From Lepidostoma basale (taxonomy: Eukaryota; Arthropoda; Insecta; Trichoptera; Lepidostomatidae): DNA of 64,000 nucleotides. The stretch spans positions 248,001 to 312,000 of the forward strand of contig JAHDVF020000517.1 in the NCBI GenBank assembly GCA_022606425.2. Reading direction: 5' to 3'. The position numbers and the translations under genes are program-made. How positions within the stretch are numbered: the first letter of the stretch is position 1; each line of letters starts with the position of its first letter. The notes under the pieces were generated by a model that did no database searches, had not been told where the DNA came from, and worked only from the letters and a program-made list of their open reading frames with translations. Shown piece by piece: positions 12,301-27,300 of the stretch.

Positions 12301-15300
12301 TCTGGAAGCTTCGCTCGACGCGTTGAGACAAAACACTCAACGTGGGCTTACCAAATACATACATAGGTTAGTCTTACGTGGTGGGATTCTTGAGAACAAT
12401 TTTCAAATCATTAAACATCTACGAGGTACATTTAGTATCGATCTGCTTTTTCTCTCTCTTGAGAGTAATTGATTCCTGTTCATAGTAATGGCCGAAGGAT
12501 GATATTAATCAATCAAATCAGTTTATTTTCTCAAATGATTACTGTTAAAATTTAAAACACTATTATAATATCACAATTTCTCTTTATTCACTCCGAGTGT
12601 CGCGACAGCTGTTTCACCAACCGATGTTGGCATCATCAGGTGTTACAATAAACTCAGTTTATCATCTTATAATCCAGAGGATTGAAACATCATTTTTTTA
12701 TTATACGAATGAAAACGTCCGTTTCTAGAAGTTTTATTATAATTTATGTGAATGACATTATTAAGGCATTATCAAAGTCTGATAAAGACATTTGATAATG
12801 CCTTAGAAAGGCGAAACATGTCATTTATATAAATTATTATGAAACTTCAAGAAAACAAACGTTATCATTAATTCAAGGATTAATTGTATCTCAATAGAGA
12901 CGAAGATGCAAATTAGAAACAGAATATGGTGATCAAGGTGTTTACAGGACTTATGACCTGTCATTGGTTAGGTTAAGCGCACGCTTTATGTAATACAACC
13001 AATGACAGGTCATAAGTCCTGTAAACACCTCGATCGCCATATTCTGTTTCCAATTTGCATCTTCGTCTCTATTGAGATACAATTATTCCTTGAATTGATA
13101 ACCCGCAATGGGTAAAATCCAGTATTCGTCTACAAGTATTTGTATACATTCAAAAATGTTGTTATCATTAATATTAATTATTTAATTTGTAGTACTACAT
13201 CGTTGTTTAAGAAACAATAATTCTTTTTTTTACATTATTATTTGAAAAATACAATTACATGCCATTTTCAATATCACCATCCCTTCTTGATAGCCTTTTT
13301 TAATATCTAAAACGTCATTTTATATCCGTTACTCGCCACGCTCTTCGGAATAAATTATTTTACGACACATTAAAAGTTTTAAGGCAATTTTCTTGAGCAG
13401 TATTAAAATTAAGTATTGACGGGCGTCGGCCTTACCTACAAAGTGTTCAATCGCTTCAAATGTTCCAGGAAAGGGAACGTTGCCTGGACGGACGAGCAGC
13501 AGGAAGAGTTGAGGACTCTCTACAATGAAAACCAGAGTAATCCTTCCACCGAAATGGGTAAGTAGTATTAGTTTCCTACTTATTGTGGATTTTAATATTT
13601 TGCTTTTTTAGCACAGTGGCGTATCGTACATATTTTTGTTTAATTTTCATCCGTTTTTTTTATATTTCAATTTATTTATTTTTTAAATCATAAACATTAC
13701 AGTATACAACCAAAGCGCTTAAGACTATACAGGTAGGATACGAAAACAACAAAAAAAAACTATTATAATCAGTAAATACAGTTATGAAATTTAAAAATTA
13801 CAATATAAACCATAGACAAAAACACCAGAAAATACAAAATTAAGACCAAATAAGTAATTAGAAACAATAAGTAGAACAACACATTATTTAAGAGATAGAT
13901 ATTTTCTGAGGGTAGCCTCACTATCGTGGAAGATGTCCACATCCGAAGAGATGCGGTTTAGAAGGATTATTGCCCTGCCCACGGGCATAACCTTAGGTAA
14001 ATTGGTTCTACACAGTGGCAGGTGAAATAATCTATGTTGCCTTTGTCGCAGATAATTGTCAGGGACAAAAAAAGTCAAGTCATTCAAAATATCCGAATTA
14101 TGTATTCGACCACGAATCAGTTGAAAAAAATGAACACCCAAATGGATAGTTCGTCTAATTTCCAATGATTGGTAGTCCAGTATACCCAGCAAGAAATCAG
14201 TTGGGTACAGCCAGAGGTTTTTATATTGTCTAACTAAGCCTGCCTTTTTATATTGTCTAACTAACTAACCATCATATCGTCTCCACGAAGATGCAGAAAG
14301 AATGCACCACCACACTGTTCTTCACGCAAAACATTGTGACAAAACTTGTGTTTAAACCGACGATCGCCGTAAGCACACATGTGCACTCTACGTAGACGAT
14401 CGCCATTAGCGCAGCTGTGCGCGCTTCGAAATATTCGAAAGATGTATTTCAAAATTAATTCCGATTTTCTCACAACGACATCTATGAATATTTTAAAATA
14501 TTAACAAACCAAAAATGATCGATATTTTTCGATAGTTTGGGAGAAAATACGTGGCGTACCGGCGCGCTGTTTCTACAAACATGTGGCGATGAATGGGTTA
14601 AAAACTTGAAAGATGTTTTTTTTTGTCATGTCAAAGAAGTGTAACTTCTTACACGCGTACATAAGTACACATACGTTTTTTCGTATACAAAAGATTCTTT
14701 GAACCCAATTACTCTTGTACAATTTGTTGAGCTATTATATTGACTCCATCCCAAATTCATCCCATTTTATTGTCACGTGAATTCTACACCAGACCAAAGA
14801 CAGTGTAAGAATATGTTATTTTTCTCACACTGTCATCGCCAGGAATCGATCCCGGGATCTTCGGTGTGGCAGTCATAGCTGTTGCCACTCTCCCACGATA
14901 GTCGTTTTTTTTTATCACTATCGTTATATTTGTCGCATCCTTGCGTGGCTTCCTTTACATTTAATAAAGTCCTTAGCACCTCAAGTGCTCGTTTTATGTT
15001 CTTCGTAGTTTTATGTTGTATGCGTTTAATATGCAATTCACTTTACTGTGTTTTCCGCGCGCTTAATTCGCGCTATTAATATAATAATGTGTTTACCCAA
15101 CATTATGCCTTGTCGTAAAATGTCCGCACTTAAGCGTCCCACGAACGAGAAAATGTTTGAAATTCAATAGTATACGTAATGTCGTGTTACTCTGATTTTA
15201 TGACACGGCTTAAGTTCCCTTTTAATATTAGAATCATCCAAGCTGTTGCGCAAGGTGCCACAAACTTCCGCGGACTGAGTTATGATATTCTAGAAAGTTT

Positions 15301-18300
15301 ACTATTTGCTCACACCAAATACGCACTCCTCTGTACTTTTGTATCGATTGAGAACACCTTTATTTTCGGCACTGCCCGAATACCGCCTTTAAAATTAAAG
15401 TTTATCTCAATGCGATTTTTTTACATAACGGAGCGAAAAATTCAATCTAACGATGTCAGAATTCTTACTTAAAACATTGTACGCGGGAGTTTTTGTGATA
15501 GAAAATTTACCGTAAATTAAGACCAATATAAAAAACTTTGAAATTGATAAAACAACGCTGTTAATGTTCCACTTTAATTTATTAAATATCTGTATACAAT
15601 AAAAATATTAAACACGACATGTTTCGGAGGTGACCTCCATCTTGTTGTTTTTTCAATTTCCAAGTTTTTCGATCCTTTCATTATTAGGATCATTAAGATG
15701 GTTTGGACATTTAGAAAGAATAAATGAAGAAATAATGGTAAAAAAAATATATGTTAACGATGTAAATGGAACCAGAAATAGAAGAAGACCAAGGAAAACG
15801 TGGCACGATCAAATAAATCAAATATTGAATGTCGGCCATGTGAGGAGTCAGAGAAAGTGATGCTTAGTTAGTTAGTTGTTAAGTTTTTCGATGTAATTCC
15901 ACAGTGTAAACGCCTTAACATTCAATAAAGACCAATATCATTTTTCCATTGTTACAGTACTTCTAGTTCAATATTTATTTTGAAACCTCAAAACTTCCGT
16001 TGCCAGTTAACATTTTATGGTAAAGATAAAATATATTTAAATTTCAAGAATCACGTATTTAAATTTTCCCGCGCACAATGTGTTAAAAGACCTACAAGGA
16101 TGAATTGGTCAGACGTCTATTGATATATTTACTATAACTATATTCCAAATCGCAGTAATCGTCTGGATTCGTACAAAATCGTATCGTATGTCTTACAAAA
16201 ACGAAGTCACCATTAGAACATATTCATTCCAACATGGCCAACTATTAAATTAGATTTGTTCGTTGCTATGTTTCCTCAGATACGAGTTCTCCTCAATTAC
16301 TCCGCTTTCATCATTCATGTATTCAACATTTTTCCTTTCCGTGTGTCCAAACCATCTTTACACTTTGACTAAGGGTAAATTCGTGCGTTTATTACGTCGC
16401 GTAGCTTATAACTGAAATACAGTGTTAAAATTTAATTGTACGTATACTTTCCTTCCCATGTGACAAAAATATGCACTTCCAGCAGTTATACTGCAGCAGT
16501 CCGCGCAAAGGGTATTTATACCCTTCGTGCAGTCCACACTAGTCCAATTAATGGGTATTAATACGCTTCCCGCGGATATTATAATATATTAACTGTTCAC
16601 CTACGTAGCAATAGATAATTTCGTCATTGTATTATGCTGTGAAATGATTTATTAATGTATTTTTTTTTTCATTTTATTACTGATGAATTCGTAGGTTAAT
16701 ATTTTTTAAATAATTGATGTAGTGGTGGATATCATGACTTATTTAAAATAAACTCCACGAGAGCCAATGGCGGAATTGCGATATGAATCGTAAATAATGT
16801 ATCCGTACAGAAGATTGAAAGTTGTAGCAGTAAAAAAATAAATCATCTGAAATCAAGTAACACACTTCTTCAATGTCTACAAGGCATGTGCAGGCAGTAA
16901 AAATACAAGCGATATCTCATCTTAAAGTGAATGAAAAATCTAATAATGCGCCTACATTTTATGCCGAGTGGATGATTGATTCGATTTTTATGTCGACTGC
17001 CATCCGCGAGTTTATATCCGGCGCATAAAATCGGGGGAACAGATAAAGTCGACAATGGGTACCCTCAAATGTTGTTACCAATCAAAATACATTGTTCGGT
17101 AAACAATGCGGATTGAGGTTCATACTGGATTGACAAAAAGCCAGAATTATTATATAAATGTTTGTCTTTTTTTTTTCTTTTTTTTAAATTTTCTTTTAAA
17201 GATTGATTTGATTTTTTTTTTCTCTTTAAATGTTTTGTATTGTATAATAGTATTTTACGTGAATCAAATCACTGCCCTTTTTCTACTCGTATGATTATTT
17301 ATTATATCTCTATTATGTGTTATATCTCAGCATGTTTTGAAGGTTTATCATGGAGAAAAAGATATTTACAATTGATATAAAAATAAACTTTTAACAAAAT
17401 AAAAATCTAAAAACATTTTAATAAATGCTTTTATATTTTTTTAAACCAGGTAATTTATTTAGAGCTCTATAATAAATTACCCACCAAAATATTCAATAAG
17501 AAATCTTTAATATTATACGAGTATGAGTATATACTCAATGTCAAACACCTTATGAACATTGAAATATATTTTATCTAACTAACTGACTAACCATCACTCC
17601 TTTTCTCCGGAGGGGTAGGCAGAGAGGATGGATTGCCACAATGCTCTGTCCTGGTATACCTCTCGGGCTTCCTCTACATTCATACATCGTACCATGCACG
17701 CACGTCGATTATTCCGACTTCGAATATGACCTATCTAATATCATTAATTATTTACCCATCACACCGCGTCTCTCGCGTTGGCGAAAAGAGAAGAATGGAG
17801 TGCAGCATCGATTAAAGTGTTGCAGTCCATTCTTTCTGTCTACCCTTTCGGGGAAACGGCGTGATGGTTAGTTAGTTAGTTAGTTATTTATTATAAATAA
17901 AACAGTGACAATTCTGTCAGTAACAAATCGTATTTCTTAAAAAATAGAACAAGGCTTTCATTCATATAATGACTTATATTTCATATATAATATTATAATA
18001 TACAGTTATTCAAATAACTCAGGCTTATATGGTGAATGATAAATAGTGATAAATAATATATTTTAATATGCATTTTCATAGAAATATGAGTATGGCTTTT
18101 ACCCATTTGATTTGATACTGTAGATTTTTTTTTAGATTTTCTTTTTTATTCAGAAATAAACATTTTGTGATGATTCACCCATATATGAAGAAATAATTAA
18201 ATATTAAAAGCAGTGCAATGTACTATTATGTTTTTTATTAATTTGTATTAATTAGCTCCAATGTATTTTTATAATGACTCGCAGTTGATAAGGGATTCAA

Positions 18301-21300
18301 ATTCCAATTATTTTTCTTTTTAATTCAAATATTTGTCATTCGTGAAAGTGGCAAAAATCCTTTATATTATCCCAATAGTTTGATATCAGCCAGCAAATAT
18401 TTGACTTTTAGAACAAGACTATTATTAATAACTCTTTTTTTAAATTTCTAGATGTCATCGATTGGATTCTGGAGAATCTGATAGAAAAGAATAGAACGAG
18501 GCGGGGAGTTGTCATGAAGCTGAAAGAAATGGGATTAATTTTCAAGGCTCCTACCAAAAAGAGTAATGTCCTTCGGAAAAATAAAGATTCCAAGGAGTTT
18601 AGCCCTGAAGAAGATGATAAACTTCGTGAACTATGGGAGCAGTGCGGCCAAACTCTGGGTTGGTAACTGCTATTACATCTTTTAAAATGTTTTTTTAATA
18701 TAAATTTTTGATTAACTATCAACTCTCTTAACATCTTTGTAAGTGTATTATAAAATATAATAAACATTGTATCTGGATAATTGTATAAAACAACTCAATT
18801 GCTGCCAGAGTATACCAAGAGAATTATTATAATTATCTTTGATGGAGTAATACTTACATTAATAAATTGAACTTATGTATATTAAAAATAGAATTTATTA
18901 ACAATATCATACTGATTATTTACCAAGTAGGGAGACATTTTTTGCACTCTATATAATCATACACTACCATATAATAATCGCACATATCTTAACCTCTCAA
19001 GTAGTAAGATATTCAATGGCATTTATGAAACATTATTTTTTCAGTTTAGAAAAAACATGTAACTAGCCAATAAATTATTTAGTTTTGTATACACCAATAG
19101 ATGTCACTGGTAGTCCAAATTTTGGCATAATCTGGGAATATTTGCGAAATTGTAAATAAGCCTCGAGCATGGGGCTATATGCTATCTGACCATACAAGCC
19201 ATACAAGCTGAGAAGCCGGGCTTGCCTTAAAAAATCCATATTAAAACGATGTTTTTACGCGTTTGAGTCTTCAGCAAATAAAATAATATTTTGATTTCAC
19301 CGACATGCGCCAAAATGACCTATGTGCATGTTTTGTTTTTATTCATACGCGCCGTATTTTATTTCACTCATACGTACCGTAGGTGAGATGCTCGCGAAAA
19401 CGCCTGCGTTCACATGTTTTGTTTCATGTTTTCGATGGGCTTCATATTTGGCTTGCAAAATGTAAAAGGGTCTTTGTCGCACTTACGTATTTTTGGCTTG
19501 TAATCATATAGCTAGGTGCATATATACCAGAAGATATCTACAATTTTTTGTATGGATTTAAAGCCGGGTTTTATCACTCTGAAGTATGTTACTATTCAAA
19601 GTGTAACGAAATTCATTTCTATTGTCAGAATGTTATCTATCATTCACGTTATGTGCAGAAAGAAAAGAAAGATTATGTAATTTCTTTACGAATATTTATT
19701 TATAATTCCTTGGCTTGCCTTATTGGCTGACACGCCACTGCTGACCATGTATTCGATGGCCCCACGGTTGGGGCAGTATGCACAGAGAGGTTAATTTAAA
19801 ATTAGTTGTTGTCTTAGATGATATATTAATACTATTTTAATACTATTAACTTATGTTTAATAAGTATTCTACATTAAAGCCCAACTTTTTTATTGTCTCT
19901 GAAGTCTCTCCCTTTTATATACATATAGACATGATATTCATCCAATCATTTAAAATTATGTCTGGGTGTTGTGTGTAGGGGATACATGAAATATTTAATG
20001 ACCACTAGATTTGATCCTGTTCGTAAAATATTCCTTTTTCATACCACAAGTTATGAAGTATTAAGATTCTTTTTGTAATTATGAGTGTTTTTTAGATCCC
20101 ATGCCGCTGATTATGTCAAGAATGCCCGTTGATCGTCCAAGATTAAAATTTGTTAATCGACTTTTGGATCTTGGTCTTATTAGTAGCAAACAAGAGTGTA
20201 GAAAGAAAACTGCAAGGAAGAGTAACCGTAAGTAACTTAAAATATAACTAACTAACCATCACGCCATTCTTTACCTTTTGAGAGTTCAACACATACTAAC
20301 ATTTTGAGTTTAACGGTTTTAGCCTTAATATAAAATTGGTTTCAGTATTGTATTGTTTTTGTATTTATAGAGTCTACGTTACTTTTGTATATTATTGGCG
20401 TTTCCGCTTATATGCCATATGTGTAAATAAAAAAATACAATTTCAATAAGGAAAACAGCGTGAAACTTATTTGTACCCCCAATATTTCGCTATATATCTC
20501 AACATAAAACATTTCATTTCATTTCAACCATTTTATGAAAATTGTTTAGTAATCAATATGTTTATTAAAAACATTTTTTTATTAACATATTTTATTTATT
20601 TTCATTTAGCAATATAATACAACATTAATTTCAATTTATTAAAAATGTTTTTTTTTTAATAAATTGAAATTACAGGTTTCAATAATACAACAAAAATGTT
20701 TTTTAATGATTTGATGTTTATGGAAAGTTAAATATTTTTTAAATCAGCCCTCTAGATTTAACAAAAATTAATTCTTCTAAAGTTTATTTTGAAACACCGT
20801 GTACATTTTTAGTAAAAATCTCTTTTCTGTTTTATTCCTTTTCACTTTCTTTCCCCCCTCCAAATATTATATTTGCATTGAGTTAAATATTGATTTATGG
20901 CTATTTGTTTTGTGTTTCGATTTGTGTTTCGAAATTACTTTTTCACATCATTTGTTAAGGCAAGTACCATATTGACAGGAAGGGGAGAAATTTATTGAGT
21001 ATGGATTTTTCTCAAATTTGAAAATCCTCATATTTCATGATGTCACTTTTCAATATTGAATTACATTACTTAATTAATTTTCTACTACTATTATTTAAAG
21101 CAATTTGTTCTAATGTATTGAATATAGAGAGTTCACCACTAAAGTATATTAAATTGTTTAAATTCTACACATATCTGCTGTCTTAGGTGTGCTTATAATT
21201 GATCTGTGAAAATAAGGGTTCACAGTGTAACATTTTTGCAAGATATTTCGGGGCTCTATTAAGGACCCCTATATTCTAGAATAAATGTTACAAGAGTTAC

Positions 21301-24300
21301 CTGCGCCAACACCAACATTAATTGTTCAACAACCCCATCACGCAGAACCACCCTGGCTTTGGTGATGACAATAGGAAGAGCAATTCAGATATTGATTTCC
21401 ATTCCTTCGGATTTGGATTTTTTTTATTGTTAGTTAGGCAGTGTATTATCACTTCTGAAAGGAGTACTACCTTACTGAGGTCGACATATTTGAGATTCTT
21501 CTGAAATACAGTAGTCTCTATAATGATTCTCCTTATAACGATTAACTCTCTAATGCATAGGTTTCCAATCTTTTCTGGGCCACTGCCCCCTTTACAAGAA
21601 AAATAAAAGTTCAACGCCCCCCTCCCATAAAAGTTATTCCAAATATTTATATTTATAGAACAGTAATTACTGTTACTTAATTACCGTATTTTCCCATCTT
21701 AATTGCTTATATTATTGTGTGTAGTTTCTAACTAACTAACTAACTAACTAACCATCACGCCGTCTCCCCGAAGGGGTAGGCAGAAAGAATGGACTGCCAC
21801 ACCTTTCTTTCCTGACATATTTCTCTCGCTTCCTCAACATTCATACATCGTGTCATGCACGCGCGTCGATTTCTCTGACTCCTCACATGGCGACATTCAA
21901 TATTTGATTTATTTGATCGTGCTACGTTTTCCTCGGTCTTCCTCTATTTCTGGTTCCATTTACATCATTAACATATAATTTTTTTACCATTCTTTCTTCA
22001 TTCATTCTTTCCATATATCCAAACCATCTTAATGATCCTTTCATTATTTTGTTCATGACACCATCATTCGCACCGCATTCACTTCTTATATTTTCATTCG
22101 ACACTCTATCATACACAGAATATCCACACATTCGTCTAAGAGATCTCATGTCTACTGCATTTATTCTACTTTCATCCTTCCTTTGCCAGTTCCATGCTTC
22201 GCTTCCATACATAAGGGTCGGTAGAAGAACACCATTGTGCACTGCCATTCTAGCTTTTTTGGATAGGTTTTTGTTTGCGATGACAACTTTAAGTGCACCA
22301 TTCACTTTGTTGCCTGCCCCAACCCTTCTTTCAATATCCCTCTCCATTCTCCCATCTCTTGTAAACATACTACCTAAATACACAAACTCAACTACTTGCT
22401 CCAAATTTTCACCATTCACGCTAATGTTGCAGACTGTCATGGTTTCTTCCTTTTCAAAAATCATTACCTTGGACTTGTTAGCATTCATCATCAGATCATT
22501 TCGCATGCATACCTCATACATACAATTCACCAGGACTTGTAGTTCATGCTCGTTGTCAGCAAGTAGGACAGCGTCATCCGCATACAAGAGACAGCTTACT
22601 GACACTCCGCTCATTTTTGCACCTACATCCAACCCTTTCAGCTCTTTCAGCTCTTTCATACAATTGTCCATAAACAGATTAAATCCATCACCATGCGTCA
22701 TGTAGTTTCTTACCCTATTAATAATCGTGTTTACTATATAAATGAAATCTTTCTGTATTTATCTTTAGTTTATTGTAACACCTGACGATGGTAACATCGG
22801 TTACTGAAACAGCTGTCGCAACGATTTTATAAAAATAAAAAAAATTATATTAAAACAGTGTTTTTAATTTAAAAGTGAATAATTCTATTTTTCATCCAAT
22901 ATGCATTTTTTGTTTGTATTTAAGAAATATTTTCTTACCTTTCATGTTTTCATTGCAGGTAAAAGCGCAGCCAACAATTCACAAAACTCTGATCCCGAAT
23001 CCGACTCGTCGGACTCTGAAGCAGAAAACGTGACTAAAAGGCCATCTCAATCAAATAATAAGAAATCAAAACCTGTTATAGCTAAAATAACAACTTTTAC
23101 CGTTTATAAATCTTTGGTAACTTGCGTTGATGCAGGTAACTGAAAATCATTTTGGTTTTTTCTCATATATGTTATATTTAAAAAATACCTACAGTCCTAC
23201 TTATTTGTTTATTTTTTAAAAAATGATCGTGTGTTTATTATATTTTGTTTGTGATATCAGGTTTCTCTGAGCCTCTGAAGTGGGTTTGTGAATCTCTTGA
23301 GGAGGCGGCCTTGGACCAGGAAGCGGAAGGATATGATCCCCAAGGCGAGAGTGTGCCGCTGGTACCATTGATGCAAGAATGTGCGGCCGCCATGGAGAAT
23401 TCACAATTCACGGATACTCTCAAAAATCTTGGAATTGAACCTCCCAGTGATGAGCAAGTAAGTTGATCTTTTACACTCACCGTGCGGGGATGGATACCAA
23501 GTGACCAGCGACGTGTGACTTTAGTCCTGTCATGACTATTGCAAATTTTGTGTACATGTATTATGTGTGTACATTTCTTGCACTTATATCATATTATTCG
23601 ATGCTTAATTCATGATAAACACATTTTTATAACTAATTACATGAATTAAGCATGTGCCTTTTGCCTTATATATATTTAAAACATATATTTTTATCTGAAT
23701 ACTAAGTCCAGCACTGCGGGTAAGGAATGAATCAAAACACCTTATCGTATTTTAATAATCAGAATCCTTGTAGAAACGAAGCATAAAAATGGCAGAAGAA
23801 GGATGAGAGCAGAATTAATGTGATAGATATGAGGTCCCTAAGACGTATGTGTGGTAGAACGATATGCGACGGAATCCCAAATGCTGATATAAGAATGGAA
23901 TGTAGAGCAGAAGAAGGTATTATGAACAAAATTATGAAAGAATCGCTGCGTTGGTTCGGACATAGGGAGCGCTTGGATGGAGAAAGAATGTTTAAGAAAG
24001 TATATGTTAATGATGTAAATGGAGTACGGAGTCGAGGCAGACCGAGGAAAACATGGCATGACTAAATTAATCAAATTTTAAATGTTGGTCATGTTAGAAG
24101 TCGGAAGAATTGACGTGCGTGTATGACTCGCTGTATGAATGTGGAGGAAGCTAGAGAGGTGTGTCAAGATAGAGTTGTGTGGCGGTCCATTCTTTCTGCC
24201 GACCCCTACGGGGAAACGGCGTGATGGTTTGTTGTTGTTAGCGAGATGAGGTCCTTTATGTGGTAGGATGATGTATGACAGAATTTCAAATGATGATATA

Positions 24301-27300
24301 ACAATGAATGTAGAGTGGAAGCCAAGCCAAGAGAGAGCTGTTGTCGAATGTCAAAGTGAAAAAGGTCTCATATTTGGGTCACGTGTTGCGTGGAGAAAAG
24401 TACCGCCTCCTCCGACTTATATTGGAGGGCAAGATAGAGGGAAGACGGGGAGTTGGCAGAAGACAGATGTCCTGGCTGCGCAACATTAGAGAGTGGACCG
24501 GAATGAGGACGGTGGATGACCTGTTTCGGGCAGCGCAGGACAGGGAGGTTTTCGCCGGAGTGATCGCCAACGTCGGGGGGACCTGACACGGCACAAGAAG
24601 AAGAAGAAGTAGAGTGGAAGAAAGTGTCATTGGAGTAAGGTATAGGTATGTCAGGGTAGAGTAGTGTGGCACTCAATTCTCTCTGCCTATCCTTCTGGAG
24701 ATGTGGTGTGATGATTTGTTCTTGTTACTTACTTACTTACTTACTTACTTAAACAGCTGTTGTCGTCCACTGCTGAACATAGGCCTCCCCCATACTTCTC
24801 CACGTATTCCTGTCTTGTGCCTTTCGCATCCAATCGCCAGCAATTCTTTGAATATCATCGGACCATCGTGTGGGGGTCTCCCTCTGTTACTTTTATCTTT
24901 GTGGGGTCTCCACTCAATCACCCTTCTGGTCCATCTATCATCCACTAATCTGGCAACATGTCCCGCAAGTGACCATTTTAGCTTAGCCACCCTTTCGACG
25001 ACATCTGTTACTCCCGATTTTCTACGTATTTCAGTATTTTTTATCCAGTCCGAAAGTCTTACATGTAGCATGGCTCTTTCGTGTTTTATTTGTGCTACAC
25101 GGAGTTTCCTTACGGTCGACTTGGTGAGGGTTAGCGTTTCTGCTCCATTTTAGTACTGGAAATACACATTGATTATACATTTAACATTTCAGACATTGTG
25201 GAATGTTACTGTCGAACTTCTTCAAATTCTCATATGCTGCCCACCCACGACTTCTCCTTCTCCTCTGAAGCTCAACAGTCTGATTATCTCTGGAAAGTAA
25301 GCTGTTGTGGCCGAGATACTTGTATTCATTGACTTCTTCTATTATCTGATTGTCAATCTCTACAGCACCACCGAGGAGCAGATTCGTCATTATATTGATC
25401 TTTCTTGTGTTTATACAGAGCCCTTCTTTTATTGTCACTTCCGTGAGCTCTTTCAGCATGACACGTGATTCATCCAGATCTTCAGATATTAATACGATGT
25501 CATCCGTGAATCTAAAATTGTTTAAGTTTATTCCGTCCACCTTGATACCTTTTTCTTCCCAGTTCAGGTTTTTGATGGCATATTACAAAACCGCTGTGAA
25601 TAATTTTGGGGATATTGTATCTCCTTGCCTTACACCCTTCTCTATTGGTAACTGGTCAGTGGGTTTATCTAGTTTTACATAGGCTGATGTTGTTGTTGTA
25701 AATATTTAAATGATGTTTTTGGTATTGGTATTGTATGTATGGTATTGTATGTTTTTTGGTATTGTAAATTATGTTATTGATATTTTATTGGAGCTGACAA
25801 AAGAAAAATGAAAGCAGGATAAACGCCGTAGAAATGAGATCACTAAGAAGAATGTGTGGGGAAAACGTTGTATGATAGAATACTGAACAATGAAATAAGA
25901 AAGAAATATAAGGCAGATGACTGCATCATGGATAAAATTAAAAAAGATGAGAGTAGAATGGTTAAAAAGTTGCACACAAGCAGCGTGAGTGGAAAAAGAA
26001 GCCGAGGACGATCGAGGAAAACATGGCACGACCAAATTAATCAATTACTAAAAGACGGCCACATTCGAAGTTGGAATAATTGACGTGCATGCATGGTACG
26101 ATGTATGATTGTAGAGGAAGCCCGAGAGGTATGCCAGGACAGAGCATTAGGGCCATCCATCCTCTCTGCCTACTCCTCCGGAGAAATGGCGTGATGGTTA
26201 GTTAGTTAGTTAGTTAGTTTATGTTTTTGGTTTTAACTAAAGCAACCATATATGGTATGAGTTGAAACTTTTGTATCACCCTACTCCTGGAAATCTTACC
26301 ACTATATTACACTAATCTTCACTTATTACTGATTTATACAAGTATAAACTGATTAAACAAATGTTCTGTCAGATTTCAATCTAAAAATATTATTTTTAAT
26401 GTACTTGCGAAGTACACTGCGTTTGTTTTAAATGTACCTGCAAAGTACTCGGTACATATTTCAGATAAATCTATTTTATTTCAATCGATGAGGCTTATCG
26501 ATGTTATCAGAAATTTTCAATCACGACAAGTAAAGTGTTTCGTTACCAAATAACATTTATGTAACAATACTTACCTACATTCAGTCTATCTTATCACACA
26601 GATAGCCGTTGTTAAAATGCATAATAACCACTTTCATTTGTTGTAGGTTTAGAGATAGTATATTATTTTATATATTGTTAGAAATTTAAGACTGCAATCA
26701 ATTTTGATGATGGATGTGTATTTTATGTTTCTATATATCATTATATTACTTTTATTTAGTCATTCTGACATAGAGTAATGGATCAATTTGTTGCAAAAGA
26801 TATGTATTTTTTACTTTTCGTAAGAATGAAAGTAAAATAATTGCAGTAGAAATGAGATCTCTTAGACGAATGTATGGAAAATTTGTGTACGATAGTGTGG
26901 AATGAAAATATAAGAAAAGAATGCAATGCGAATGAAAGCGTTATGAACAAAATAATGAAAGGATCATTAAGATGATTTGGACACTTGGAAAGAATAAATG
27001 AATAAAGAATGTAAAAGTTAACAATGTAACCAGAACTAAAATAGAGGAAGACCTAGGAAAATATGGCACGATCAAATAAACAACTATTGAATGCCGGCCA
27101 CGTGAGGAGTCAGAGAAATCTATGTGCGTACATGACACAATGTATGAATGTTGAGGAAGCGAGAGAAGTATGTTAGGAAAGAATAATATATCTGAGGACA
27201 TCTTATCCCGTGTTTTCAGTTGACAACAACAAACCATCACGCCATTTCCCTCGTTTCTCCGGAGGGGTAGGCAGAGAGAATGGACCGCCACACTACTCTA

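Noticed and set aside
18661..18666. GTAACT as the donor of timeout exon f
   Set aside because: Using it breaks phase with the conserved DPMPLIMSRM exon, whereas GTTGGT at 18659 keeps it.
21725..21755. TTAG tandem tracts as telomeric repeats
   Set aside because: The unit is the 4-mer TTAG, not the insect TTAGG, and it always follows a LINE-A 3' end.
22049..22705. 218-codon + strand open frame opposite the LINE-A reverse transcriptase
   Set aside because: Antisense shadow; the minus strand carries the RT motifs.
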